A stretch of DNA of 23,939 bases from CAZVWW01 sp964631265 (GTDB lineage: Bacteria > Thermotogota > Thermotogae > MWEM01). The position numbers and the translations under genes are program-made. Of the stretch, positions 8,035-16,791 are shown in pieces. A model generated the notes under the pieces. That model worked only from the letters and a program-made list of their open reading frames with translations, ran no database searches and was not told where the DNA came from. How positions within the stretch are numbered: position 1 is the first letter of the stretch; the number at the start of each line of letters is the position of its first letter. The DNA is taken from the NCBI GenBank assembly GCA_964631265.1, contig CAZVWW010000024.1, positions 1 to 23,939 on the forward strand, written 5' to 3'.

Positions 8035-8110
8035 AAACGGGGAAGTGTCCTCAGATCCATAAACGGGTCTGTTATCTTTGAATACGGGGACATTTCCCCG
8101 TTTTGTTGTT
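8035..8110 (+). promoter_or_regulatory. Structured umuD leader: nested long stem and competing terminator hairpin
   Basis: Arms AAACGGGGAAGTGTCC (8035-8050) and GGACATTTCCCCGTTT (8088-8103) form a 16-bp stem with one G-T pair. It encloses a second hairpin, CAGATCC (8052-8058) with GGGTCTG (8065-8071), loop ATAAAC. The 3' arm can instead fold on itself: ACGGGGA (8084-8090) pairs with TCCCCGT around CATT and is followed by TTTGTTGTT, a typical intrinsic terminator. Two exclusive folds are therefore possible, 20 bases before the umuD ATG. It may be an ordinary terminator of the previous operon, an attenuator of umuD, or a REP-like palindrome; the sequence alone does not decide. Confidence 0.7.
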
Positions 8111-8130
8111 AAAATAACGAGGTGATTCAA

Positions 8131-8556
8131 ATGAAAGTCGTTGAGATTATTGATCCGGACACCGACACACATTACGACATTCCCCTTGTGGGGGCGCGCA
8201 TATCGGCAGGCTTCCCGTCTCCCGCCGATGATTTCATCGAGAACGCGCTTGATCTGAACAAAGAGCTCATCAAAAACCCGGCGGCCACGTTTTTTGTACG
8301 TGTCTCGGGCCATTCGATGAAAGATGCGGGAATCTTCGACGGCGACATACTCATCGTGGACCGGTCTCTCGAGCCGAGAAACAAAAAGATCGTTATCGCC
8401 ATATTGAACGGCGAACTGCTGGTTAAAAGGCTTTATATCCGACAGGACAAGTTTGCCCTGATGCCCGAAAACACCTCTTTTTCGCCCATATACGTTGAAA
8501 AAGAATCGGAATTTGTCATCTGGGGGGTGGTGACCAATGTCATCCACAGCGTCTGA
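8131..8556 (+). CDS. umuD: UmuD-like self-cleaving SOS mutagenesis protein
   Basis: UmuD cleaves itself with RecA help and then forms DNA polymerase V with UmuC. ATG at 8131 is chosen because GAGGTG lies 6 bases upstream; a GTG at 8122 overlaps that SD. The 141-residue length matches E. coli UmuD (139). The cleavage site is Ala26-Gly27 in RISAGFPSPADDF. Catalytic Ser62 is in RVSGHSMKDAGIFDGD and Lys99 in GELLVKRLY, each shifted by two from E. coli numbering. There is no N-terminal DNA-binding domain, so it is not LexA. It overlaps the DUF72 gene by 20 bases, and umuC follows that gene. Confidence 0.93.
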   Translation: MKVVEIIDPDTDTHYDIPLVGARISAGFPSPADDFIENALDLNKELIKNPAATFFVRVSGHSMKDAGIFDGDILIVDRSLEPRNKKIVIAILNGELLVKRLYIRQDKFALMPENTSFSPIYVEKESEFVIWGVVTNVIHSV

Positions 8557-9373
8557 AAACGGCGGACCCATCGGTCTCTTCAACGAAAAACGCGAGAACA
8601 GGAAAACATACTGGCTGGGAACGAGCGGTTTCTCCTACGATGACTGGGTCGGCGAGGTCTACCCGCCGGGACTGCCGAAGAAGAAGTGGTTTGATTACTA
8701 CACCAAATCCTTCAACGCCCTTGAGCTGAACATGTCGTATTACAGGCTTCCCTCTGAGCGGGTCATCCATTCCCTCTGCAGACGGGCCTTTCCCGGATTC
8801 CTGCTCACGGTCAAGGCGAATAAGACCATCACGCACGGGGGTGACCCCAGCCTTCTGGAGGCGTACAACAAACTGCTGGAGATTCCGGACACCTACGACG
8901 TCGCCGGCATGTTGCTCCTTCAGTTTCCCTATTCCTTTCATTACAATCCGAAGAATTTTGATTATGTGAAACGGCTCTGTGATGCCACCCGGACAAAAAC
9001 GGCGGTGGAATTCAGAAACCGCGAATGGATCAACGCTGACACCCTGAATTGGGCTGAGACGAACCGGGTCATGTGGGTCTCGGTCGATGAGCCGGATTTT
9101 GAAAAGCTGATGCCTTCAAAGCTCTACGAGACCGCGGGGATCTACGTCCGTTTTCACGGCCGGAATGCCGAAAAGTGGTGGCAGCACGAAAGGGCCTACG
9201 AGCGATACGATTATCTGTACACAAAAGAAGAACTCCTGCCGTGGGCGCAGAAGATCCGCCTGGTCGACAAAAAACCCGCCGTCTTCTACTTTAACAACCA
9301 TTACAAGGGCAAATCCGTTAAAAACGCCAAACTCTTTTCAAAACTCCTGGAGAAGACCGGAAATGACGGATAA
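8537..9373 (+). CDS. DUF72 family protein between umuD and umuC
   Basis: The 278-residue protein has the DUF72 landmarks: LGTSGFSYDDWVGEVYP (27-43), ALELNMSYYRLPS (61-73), FLLTVKANKTITH, a hydrophobic LLLQFPYSFHYNP segment, TAVEFRNREW and a C-terminal PAVFYFNNHYKGKSVKNAKL. DUF72 proteins have a TIM-barrel-like fold and no established biochemical role. The start lies inside umuD with a strong G-rich SD (GGGGGGTGG), and the stop overlaps umuC, so it is translationally coupled to both. That placement suggests, but does not show, a role in DNA damage tolerance. Confidence 0.9.
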   Translation: MSSTASENGGPIGLFNEKRENRKTYWLGTSGFSYDDWVGEVYPPGLPKKKWFDYYTKSFNALELNMSYYRLPSERVIHSLCRRAFPGFLLTVKANKTITHGGDPSLLEAYNKLLEIPDTYDVAGMLLLQFPYSFHYNPKNFDYVKRLCDATRTKTAVEFRNREWINADTLNWAETNRVMWVSVDEPDFEKLMPSKLYETAGIYVRFHGRNAEKWWQHERAYERYDYLYTKEELLPWAQKIRLVDKKPAVFYFNNHYKGKSVKNAKLFSKLLEKTGNDG

Positions 9374-10637
9374 ATACATCGCACTCGTGGACTGCAACAA
9401 TTTCTTCGTCTCCTGCGAGCGGGTCTTCAACCCCCGGCTGAGAGATGTCCCTGTCGCAGTCCTCTCCAACAACGACGGCTGTGTGGTTGCCCGATCGCAG
9501 GAGGTCAAAGACCTGGGCATCCCCATGGGTATCCCCGTTTTCAGAGTCCGGGAAAAGCTCGAGAAGAACGGCGTGAGGACCTTCTCCTCGAATTTTGTCC
9601 TGTACGGCGATATGTCGGCCCGGGTCCAGAAGACACTCTCCCATTTTTCCTATGATATCGAGCCCTATTCAATCGACGAGTCCTTTCTCGGCGTCAGGGG
9701 GATGAATGCGAAGCAGGTCCGTCAATGGGGACACGAAATCGTCTCCACCGTTTTTAAATGGACGGGGATCCCCGTCTCCGTTGGAATCGGCAGAACAAGA
9801 ACGCTTGCCAAACTCGCCAATCATATTGCCAAAAAGAACCCTGAATACAGCGGGGTTTTTTCAAGTGATGATCCCCATATGGCAGACTGGATGGCAAGAT
9901 ACCCGATTGAAGAAGTCTGGGGAATCGGCAGACGGCTGGCCAAAAAATGCCGCAGTCACGGCATAACGAGTGTAAAAGACCTGCGCGATGCGGACCGGAA
10001 ATGGGCCGCTAAATATCTCGACACCGTCGGAACACGAACGGTCCTGGAATTGAACGGCGAGGAATGCATCACAACAACCGTCCCGTCAAAAACCCGGAGT
10101 ATCATCCGTTCGCGTTCCTTCGATCCCCCCATCATCGATTTCGACACCCTTTACCGGACCCTTTCGCTCTTTGTGGCCACTGCAGCGGGTAAGATCAGAG
10201 AGAAGAAGCTGTGTACAAAGCATATAACACTATTTATTATGACTTCGAGATTTATAGAAGACAATTATTATGGTTCGGTTCCCGTCATATTAGATAGAGC
10301 CACCAATAACACGATTGAACTCATGAAGATTATGAAGATCGGATTGAGGCGTATCTACAGAACAGGGCGGCGGTACAAAAAGGGCGGTGTGGTTTTCAGC
10401 TCTCTGGTGGATGAGGATGCCGTTCAGCTCCCATTATCTGAGAGCGTTGACGAACGATTCCAGAACCGGACTGAAAAGATACTCAGCGTTATGGACACCG
10501 TCAACAAAAAGATCGGCGAAGGGACTGTGAAGCTTGGGAGTTATCAGTTTATCAATAAAAAGACGGATAAAAAGGAACAACTGTCGAAACGATTTACGAC
10601 GTCGTGGCAGGATATACCAGTTGTAAAGGCAAAATAA
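9363..10637 (+). CDS. umuC: DNA polymerase V catalytic subunit UmuC (Y-family)
   Basis: UmuC copies across damaged bases when bound to processed UmuD. ATG at 9363 gives 424 residues, the normal size; upstream in-frame codons lie inside DUF72. The N-terminal YIALVDCNNFFVSCERVF contains Asp10, AVLSNNDGCVVARS is the fingers motif, and SIDESFLGV provides Asp105 and Glu106, the other metal ligands. HhH and little-finger regions follow (VWGIGRRLAKKC, then about 300-424). The start lies within the DUF72 stop region, completing a umuD-DUF72-umuC operon. Codon and base use match the neighbours. Polymerase V-type umuDC is less common in Bacillota than UvrX/YqjW-type genes. Confidence 0.95.
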   Translation: MTDKYIALVDCNNFFVSCERVFNPRLRDVPVAVLSNNDGCVVARSQEVKDLGIPMGIPVFRVREKLEKNGVRTFSSNFVLYGDMSARVQKTLSHFSYDIEPYSIDESFLGVRGMNAKQVRQWGHEIVSTVFKWTGIPVSVGIGRTRTLAKLANHIAKKNPEYSGVFSSDDPHMADWMARYPIEEVWGIGRRLAKKCRSHGITSVKDLRDADRKWAAKYLDTVGTRTVLELNGEECITTTVPSKTRSIIRSRSFDPPIIDFDTLYRTLSLFVATAAGKIREKKLCTKHITLFIMTSRFIEDNYYGSVPVILDRATNNTIELMKIMKIGLRRIYRTGRRYKKGGVVFSSLVDEDAVQLPLSESVDERFQNRTEKILSVMDTVNKKIGEGTVKLGSYQFINKKTDKKEQLSKRFTTSWQDIPVVKAK

Positions 10638-10656
10638 CAGATCAGGAGGGTTAACA

Positions 10657-11837
10657 TTGACAAATTTTGTATTTCAGAACGAGACAAAGATCATCTTTGG
10701 AAAAGGTACTGAAAAAGATGTTGGAAAGGAACTCATAGCACACTCAGCCAAAAAGGTCCTCTTCCATTACGGGGGAGGCAGTATAAAGCGGACCGGTCTC
10801 TATGACACGGTTGTCAAATCGCTGAAAGACGCGGGTGTTGAATATGTGGAACTCGGCGGTGTCAAACCGAATCCGAGATTGAGCCTGGTTCACGAGGGCA
10901 TCAAACGCTGCCGCGACGAGGGCGTTGACTTCATTCTCGCCGTCGGCGGGGGAAGCGTTATCGACTCGGCAAAGGCCATAGCGGCCGGTGTCCCTTATGA
11001 AGGGGATGTATGGGATTTCTATGACAACAAGGGTGTGATAAAAGATGCCATGCCTCTCGCAACCATCCTCACACTGCCGGCAGCCGGCAGCGAAACAAGT
11101 CCCGCAACGGTTATCACCAACATGCACGGAGGCGAATCCGGCGATGAACAGATCAAGAGGGGGACCGGAAGCGGTCTGCTCAGGCCCCGTTTTTCCATCC
11201 TCAATCCGGAACTGACATTCACATTGCCAAAATATCAGACAGCAGCCGGCATCACCGATATGATGGCCCATATCATGGAACGCTATTTTACTCAGGAGCG
11301 GCACGTGGATCTCACCGACCATCTGTGTGAGGGCGCCATGAAAAGCATTATTAAAAATGCCGAACGCGTTATGGAAGACCCGAAGGATTACGATGCAAGA
11401 GCCGAGATTATGTGGGCGGGAACAATCGCACACAACGATATCCTCGGCACCGGCCGATCGGAAGACTGGGGAACTCATATGATCGAGCATGAACTGAGTG
11501 CCATCTACGATATCACACACGGCGCGGGCCTGGCCATTATCTTCCCGGCCTGGATACGATACAACTTCAACGAATATCCCGAGAAGATCATGCAGTTCTT
11601 CCACAGGATATTTGACGTTGAAGCAGAATTCGACAAACCGGAATATATGCTTAACGAGGGCATCAGAAGACTCAAAGAATTCTACAAATCAATCGGGATG
11701 CCCACATCCCTCAAAGACGAGGGAATAGAAGACGACCGCTTTGAAGAGATGGCGGAAAAATGCGTTGTTTTCGGTCCCGTCGGGAATTTCAAAAAGATGC
11801 ATAAAGAAGACGTCATCGAGGTCTACAAACTGGCAAA
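10657..11837 (+). CDS. Iron-containing alcohol dehydrogenase, butanol dehydrogenase/YqhD type (3' end in gap)
   Basis: This is an NAD(P)H-dependent alcohol/aldehyde oxidoreductase. The TTG start has SD AGGAGGG six bases upstream. Of about 393 visible residues, GGGS (97-100) binds the cofactor, TLPAAGSETSPATVITN (139-155) is typical of the BDH branch, and the metal ligands are Asp201, His205, His274 and His288, with spacing like that of known BDH enzymes. The last visible residues (EDVIEVYKLA) resemble the family C-terminus, so only a few residues and the stop are missing in the 100-N gap. Substrate is not predictable. It may be read from the umu promoter, only 19 bases after umuC, or have its own. 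Confidence 0.93.
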
Positions 11838-11937
11838 NNNNNNNNNNNNNNNNNNNNNNNNNNNNNNNNNNNNNNNNNNNNNNNNNNNNNNNNNNNNNNN
11901 NNNNNNNNNNNNNNNNNNNNNNNNNNNNNNNNNNNNN
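11838..11937. other. Assembly gap (100 N)
   Basis: Exactly 100 N, the usual placeholder for a gap of unknown size. It hides the end of the alcohol dehydrogenase gene and any intergenic sequence or promoter before rpiA. The other two gaps border a dispersed repeat, so this one may contain copies too; no repeat sequence is visible at its edges. Confidence 0.99.
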
Positions 11938-11961
11938 AATTCTCAGCAATTTTTGTTGTAT

Positions 11962-12000
11962 AATAATCGTTGTGATACAATCACAGCGATTATTTTTTTT
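11962..12000 (+). terminator. Intrinsic terminator touching the rpiA ribosome-binding site
   Basis: Arms AATAATCGTTGTGA (11962-11975) and TCACAGCGATTATT (11981-11994) form a 14-bp stem with one G-T pair and loop TACAA, followed by a run of eight T. The rpiA SD GGGAGG starts at the very next base (12001). A TATAAT at 11959-11964 overlaps the 5' arm, but its -35 would fall in or at the gap. The hairpin ends the upstream transcript or attenuates rpiA; there is no room for a promoter between it and rpiA. Confidence 0.85.
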
Positions 12001-12014
12001 GGGAGGATGATAAA

Positions 12015-12716
12015 ATGCCGGACATCAAGAGCAAAATGAAGAAAGCGGCCGCGATAGAAGCGACCGGGGAAATCAAGAGCGGCATGGTTCTCGGAATTGG
12101 AACGGGCTCCACCATGGTCTTTTTTATAGAGGAAATCGGACGGCTCATCCGCGAAGGAGACCTGAAAGATATCAGCGGGGTTCCAACCTCCTTTCAATCC
12201 TCTATCCTTTCAGCGGAAAATGGTATCAAGGTACTTGACTTCAACGATGTTGACCACATCGATATGGCAATCGACGGGGCCGATGAAGCGGACCCGCATA
12301 AAAACCTCATAAAAGGCGGCGGAGCGGCTCATACCCGGGAAAAGCTCATCGATTACTTTGCCGATAAACTCATCATTGTCATCGACGAGGGGAAACGGGT
12401 CAAGTATCTGGGTGAAAACTTCCCCGTTCCCGTTGAAGTCATACCGCAGGCCTACCGGTTTGTTCTCAGAGAGCTCGAAAAACTCGGTGCAAGTGCGGAA
12501 CTTCGAATAGCGGTTAAGAAGTCCGGCCCTGTCATCACCGACCAGGGTAATTTTGTTCTCGACGCCCGGTTCAAAGAGATCAAGGAGCCTGCAGTACTTG
12601 AGAATCACATCAATCAACTGCCCGGTGTGCTTGAAAACGGCCTCTTCGTCAACCAGACTGACCTGGTTATTGTCGGAACCCGACAAGAGAAAGCAATAAA
12701 AGTGATTAGGTTTTAG
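12015..12716 (+). CDS. rpiA: Ribose-5-phosphate isomerase A
   Basis: The enzyme interconverts ribose-5-phosphate and ribulose-5-phosphate in the pentose phosphate pathway. The 233-residue protein shows VLGIGTGSTM (25-34, phosphate loop), AIDGADEAD (85-93), IKGGGAAHTREK (99-110) with the catalytic Glu109, and the C-terminal LPGVLENGLFVNQTDLVIVG. It is slightly longer than E. coli RpiA (219). The SD GGGAGGATG stands 8 to 9 bases before the ATG. It seems to be a single gene flanked by a terminator upstream and a new promoter (12729-12734) downstream. Confidence 0.97.
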   Translation: MPDIKSKMKKAAAIEATGEIKSGMVLGIGTGSTMVFFIEEIGRLIREGDLKDISGVPTSFQSSILSAENGIKVLDFNDVDHIDMAIDGADEADPHKNLIKGGGAAHTREKLIDYFADKLIIVIDEGKRVKYLGENFPVPVEVIPQAYRFVLRELEKLGASAELRIAVKKSGPVITDQGNFVLDARFKEIKEPAVLENHINQLPGVLENGLFVNQTDLVIVGTRQEKAIKVIRF

Positions 12717-12728
12717 TACTTTTTCGTG

Positions 12729-12758
12729 TATAATAGAGCCGATTAATAAAGACTAATC
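12729..12758 (+). promoter_or_regulatory. Promoter and small dyad ahead of the exporter genes
   Basis: A perfect TATAAT lies at 12729-12734, 13 bases after the rpiA stop. The -35 match is weak (near 12705-12711, TTAGG-like). Just downstream, GATTA (12741-12745) and TAATC (12754-12758) form an inverted repeat placed where a repressor would block early transcription. The exporter SD AAAGGAGG follows at 12785-12792. Confidence 0.5.
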
Positions 12759-12800
12759 ATGAATACTGGACCCGTTTAACAAACAAAGGAGGCAGCGAAA

Positions 12801-14561
12801 TTGGAAGCAACCGCCGGCTATATTAAGAAGTTTTTTTCAAAGCGATACCCGTTTTACATCCTTGGCATCCTGACACTGATCGGGGTGGATTACCTCCAGA
12901 TACAGATCCCGATATACCTCGAGCGACTGATCGACGAGGTTAAGTATCTTGATTCCGGAATGGACAGTGTTGTCCAGATCATACAGATCATTCTCCTTCT
13001 CGCGGTGGGGATGTTCGGCCTGAGATTCATGTGGCGTATCTTCATCATCGGCAGTTCCAGAAAGTTTGAAAAATACGTCAGGGGAAGGGTCTTCAGAAAG
13101 CTCCTCAACCTCTCCCCCGCCTTTTATGATAAGGTCAAAACAGGCGATATCATGGCAAGGACTACAAACGACATGAATGCCACCCGGATGATGCTGGCAC
13201 AAGGGGTTATCATGCTGGCGGACTCTGCTATTCTCGGGAGTCTGAGCATCTACATGATGGTCACGAGAATCGACCCGGTTTTGACCATGATCGGCATCAT
13301 TCCCCTTCCGATACTGGCAGTTGTTGCGCTGACATTCGGCGGAACAATCCACAGGCGTTTTCAGGATATGCAGAAGTCTTTTTCGAATCTCACCGACACG
13401 GTACAGGAATCGCTCGACGGCGTCAGAGTGGTCAAGAGCTATACCATGGAAAAAGAGAGAAACGAGACATTTTTCGGAAAATGCAAAGACTACTTCACCA
13501 AATCAATGAGACTGATCAAGCTCTGGGGAACATTCCTTCCGCTCATAGAGATGATGGCACAACTCGGCATGGCGCTCACCATCTGGTACGGGGGCCGGCT
13601 CGTTATCACAGGCAGTATCTCCCTGGGTCAGTTTGTTGCGTTTTCACAATATCTCATGATGCTTGTCTGGCCGATGATCGCCATCGGATGGGTGGTCAAC
13701 GTCATCCAGAGAGGACGCGCCTCCTACAAGCGGATCATGTGGATAGAAAATCAGAAATCAGAGGTTCGTGAGCCGGAAAAACCTAAACCGGCCGATTTAT
13801 CAAAGGAAATCACGGTCAACGATCTGGATTTTGTCTACCCGGGTAATGAAAAACATGTGTTGAAGGATGTCTCCATGAAAATCACCCCGGGCAAGACCGT
13901 TGCATTCGTCGGCAAAACCGGAAGCGGAAAGTCAACGCTTGCCAAACTTCTTGTCAAGATGTACTCGGTTGAATCGGGCAAAATCTGTATCGGGAATAAT
14001 GACATCAACGAACTCTCCATGAAGCAGATCAGAGAGCAGGTGGCATATGTCCCTCAGGAGACTTTCCTCTTTTCAGCCACGATTGAAGAAAATATCGGTT
14101 TCAGTCTCGACAAATTCTCAAGAGAGGACGTGGAGCAGTACGCTCATCTCGCTGCCGTCCATTCCAATATCCAGGACTTCCCTCAAGGGTATGAAACCAT
14201 TATCGGGGAGAGAGGGGTCACGCTTTCAGGCGGACAGAAACAGCGGGTTGCCATTGCAAGGGCCCTGATGAAAAAGACCCCCGTTGTCATCCTCGATGAC
14301 TGTCTCTCGGCCGTTGATACAGAAACAGAGATGAAGATACTTGACAGTCTGAAAGAGCAGATCAAGAACCGGACGACCATCATCATCTCTCACAGGCTGA
14401 AGGCCGTGGCAAAGGCCGATAACATCTATGTTTTCGATGAGGGAAGAGTCGTTGAAAGCGGAAAGCATGAAGAACTGCTCAGCAAGAACGGGAAATATGC
14501 CGAGCTCTACAACAAACAGCTCATAGAAGAAGAACTGGAAGGGGATGATCTGGATGGCTGA
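12801..14561 (+). CDS. ABC exporter half-transporter, subunit with degenerate Walker B (BmrC/YheI-TM287 type)
   Basis: The TTG start has SD AAAGGAGG eight bases upstream. The 586-residue protein has a six-helix exporter domain (about 15-320) and an ATPase domain (about 335-580) with Walker A GKTGSGKST (371-379), Q-loop VPQETFLFSATIEENI, signature LSGGQ (475-479) and Walker B VVILDDCLSAVD. Asp500 stands where the catalytic Glu is expected. This Glu-to-Asp change is typical of one partner in heterodimeric multidrug exporters (YheI/BmrC, TM287, LmrC). The next gene is the other partner and overlaps this one. The likely role is export of drugs or lipophilic compounds; the substrate is unknown. 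Confidence 0.93.
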   Translation: MEATAGYIKKFFSKRYPFYILGILTLIGVDYLQIQIPIYLERLIDEVKYLDSGMDSVVQIIQIILLLAVGMFGLRFMWRIFIIGSSRKFEKYVRGRVFRKLLNLSPAFYDKVKTGDIMARTTNDMNATRMMLAQGVIMLADSAILGSLSIYMMVTRIDPVLTMIGIIPLPILAVVALTFGGTIHRRFQDMQKSFSNLTDTVQESLDGVRVVKSYTMEKERNETFFGKCKDYFTKSMRLIKLWGTFLPLIEMMAQLGMALTIWYGGRLVITGSISLGQFVAFSQYLMMLVWPMIAIGWVVNVIQRGRASYKRIMWIENQKSEVREPEKPKPADLSKEITVNDLDFVYPGNEKHVLKDVSMKITPGKTVAFVGKTGSGKSTLAKLLVKMYSVESGKICIGNNDINELSMKQIREQVAYVPQETFLFSATIEENIGFSLDKFSREDVEQYAHLAAVHSNIQDFPQGYETIIGERGVTLSGGQKQRVAIARALMKKTPVVILDDCLSAVDTETEMKILDSLKEQIKNRTTIIISHRLKAVAKADNIYVFDEGRVVESGKHEELLSKNGKYAELYNKQLIEEELEGDDLDG

Positions 14562-16529
14562 GAATTATGATTTCAGAATAGAGGATGAGAAGACCGGGAG
14601 CAATTTCGACTGGAATATCTTTCAGAGACTCTGGGCCTACATCCGAAAATACAAGCTGCTTTTCATCACCAGCGTACTTCTCCTGGCTGTTGCCACCGTC
14701 TTTCAGCTGTCAGTCCCGTTTTTCACCCGGATGGCGATCGACAACTACATGTCCCAGGATTACAAATACTCGGTCTACACCCAGGAGACGCCGGACACCG
14801 AAAAGCTCCTGCTGGAGGATGGCACCACGCTCTGGATAACCAAAGACGAGAACGGACAGTTTCAGCTCGACTATAGAAAGAAAGAAGACCGGAAGGGGTT
14901 CAACCTCTCAGGCGATGACCGGCAATATTACCTGAGTCCCGCCAATATGGAACGGCTTAGAAACAAGGATATCTCATCGCTGAACACGCTGGTCCTCTTT
15001 TTGATCTTCATCCTGTCCGGTAACTTCTTTCTCACACTGGGCCATGTCATCACCGCCAACAAGATGGGGCAGCACGTCATCCTGGATATCAGAACCACGC
15101 TCTTCAGGCATCTCCTGAAACTGCCCATGAGGTTCTACGATCAAAATCCGACCGGGCGCCTGGTCACAAGGGTCTCAAACGACACACAGAACTTGAACGA
15201 ATTCTTCACCACGGCGGTCACCAGTATTATAAAAGACGTCCTGATGCTCTCGGGTATCTTCGTCTTCATGTTGATTATCAGTCCCCAGCTGACGGGCTAT
15301 GCCATGCTGGTTGTGCCTTTGATTGTCCTGGCCACGGTGCTTTTCAGGATATTTGCCAGAAAGGCCTATCGAAAGGTCCGGACAAGACTCGCCAGAATCA
15401 ACGCCTTCATGGCTGAGCACATCTCCGGGATGTCGGTTATCCAACTCTTCAATCGCGAAAAGGCCAAGGAAAAGGAATTCGGCGATTTTAACCAGAAATA
15501 TTACAAATCAACCCTGCAGCAGCTCCTCGTCTTTGCCGTCTTCAGACCGACGATGGATGTTCTCTTTTATCTGGGCATGGCAACGGTGATCTGGTTCGGC
15601 GCGCGGGATCTCATCGCCGGAACACTGACATTCGGAACCCTCTATGCCTTCATCAACTACATCGACATGCTCTTCCAGCCCATCCGTGATCTATCGGAGA
15701 AGTTCAACATCGTCCAAAACGCATTCGCCTCCTCGGAGAAGATCTTCAAGCTAATGGATGAACCCGAGGGAATCGGAACGGAGATCAAGGGAATCAAAAA
15801 GAACGTCAAAGAGGGAAATATCAAATTCGACAACGTCCGGCTGAACTATGAAAGTGAAAAAGAGGTTTTAAAGGGCATCTCATTCGATATCAAACCCAAT
15901 GAGCAGATCGCCATTGTCGGCGAGACCGGCGCCGGAAAGACCTCGCTGATGAATATTCTGACAGCCATGTATCCCATTCAGGGGGGGGATATCAAGATCG
16001 ATGATCTCTCGATCTACGATTTCAATCAAAAGATGCTGAGAGAGGGGATCGCCGTCGTTCTCCAGGATGTATTCCTCTTCTCGGGCTCCGTTATCGAGAA
16101 TATCCGCCTCTTCAAAGAGGATATCTCAAGAGAACAGGCAATAGAGGCCGCCAAGTACGTGCATGTGGATCATCTCATAGACAAATTCGAAAAGGGCTTT
16201 GACACCAATATCACCGAGAGGGCAACCACGCTCTCCGCCGGTGAAAGACAGTTGATCGCCCTCGCAAGAGCCGTTGTCTCCGATCCCAAAATCCTCGTTC
16301 TTGACGAGGCAACGAGCAATATCGATCCGGTCACAGAAGGCCTCATCCAGGATGCCATGGAAAAAGTCGCCTGTAACCGGACTGTTATCACCATCGCCCA
16401 CAGACTCTCCACCATCAGAAACGCCGACAGAATCTTAGTCCTCCACAAAGGAAAGCTCGTGGAACAGGGCAAACACCAGGAACTCCTGGAAAAGAACGGG
16501 GTCTACAAACAGCTCTACCGAATGCAATA
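14554..16529 (+). CDS. ABC exporter half-transporter, catalytic partner with ectodomain insert (BmrD/YheH-TM288 type), end at gap
   Basis: ATG 14554 is preferred over ATG 14545 because GGAAGGGG ends directly against 14545 but is about 9 bases from 14554. About 658 residues are visible. After the first membrane helix comes an extra hydrophilic domain of about 80 residues (63-142), as in BmrD/YheH. The ATPase domain has Walker A GETGAGKTS (456-464), a variant signature LSAGERQ (560-566) and normal Walker B LVLDEATSNID with Glu585 and His615. The variant signature here pairs with the Asp500 site of the partner, giving one degenerate and one active ATP site. The last visible codon is TAN, so it is either the stop or a Tyr followed by a few lost residues. 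Confidence 0.93.
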
Positions 16530-16629
16530 NNNNNNNNNNNNNNNNNNNNNNNNNNNNNNNNNNNNNNNNNNNNNNNNNNNNNNNNNNNNNNNNNNNNNNN
16601 NNNNNNNNNNNNNNNNNNNNNNNNNNNNN
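16530..16629. other. Assembly gap (100 N) bordering a repeat array
   Basis: Exactly 100 N. It begins at the last codon of the exporter gene and ends 5 bases before the first visible copy of the double-hairpin repeat. The assembly probably broke on tandem copies; real size and copy number are unknown. Confidence 0.99.
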
Positions 16630-16634
16630 CTCAG

Positions 16635-16787
16635 TTTCTGGCTTCAGGTCCCCGGCCTGAAGCCACTATCCCGTCATGAGTCCCCCGGCTCATGTCCTTA
16701 TGTTCTTTTTACTCCTGGTTCCTGGCTGCAGGTCCCCCGGCCTGAAGCCATTATCCCGTCATGAGTCCCCCGGCTCATGTCCTTATG
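16635..16787. repeat. Double-hairpin tandem repeat, array A (two visible copies)
   Basis: Copies at 16635-16702 and 16719-16787 are about 68-69 bases each, offset 84. In each, hairpin 1 has arms like GGCTTCAGG and CCTGAAGCC, and hairpin 2 has arms CATGAG and CTCATG. The loops are TCCCCGG or TCCCCCGG on the + strand in both. Copy 1 has a perfect hairpin-1 stem; copy 2 has GGCTGCAGG, one mismatch. The array fills the region between the convergent exporter and ABC-2 permease genes, ending 4 bases before the permease stop. The same unit recurs at 21278-21608. Confidence 0.93.
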
Positions 16788-16791
16788 TTCC

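Noticed and set aside
7950..8130. LexA/SOS box ahead of umuD
   Set aside because: I looked for GAAC-N4-GTTC and CTGT-N8-ACAG type dyads and found none; SOS control cannot be claimed from the sequence.
8026..8583. 185-codon frame on the - strand across umuD and its leader
   Set aside because: Shadow of umuD; the palindromic leader keeps the opposite frame open by chance.
10744..11604. 286-codon frame on the - strand opposite the alcohol dehydrogenase
   Set aside because: It is the shadow of a strongly conserved gene on the other strand; the translation has no recognisable domain and no SD was seen.
16630..16764. Extension of the exporter protein through the gap into the repeat
   Set aside because: The frame is carried only by N codons and then by repeat sequence; the exporter sequence already reaches its normal C-terminus before the gap.
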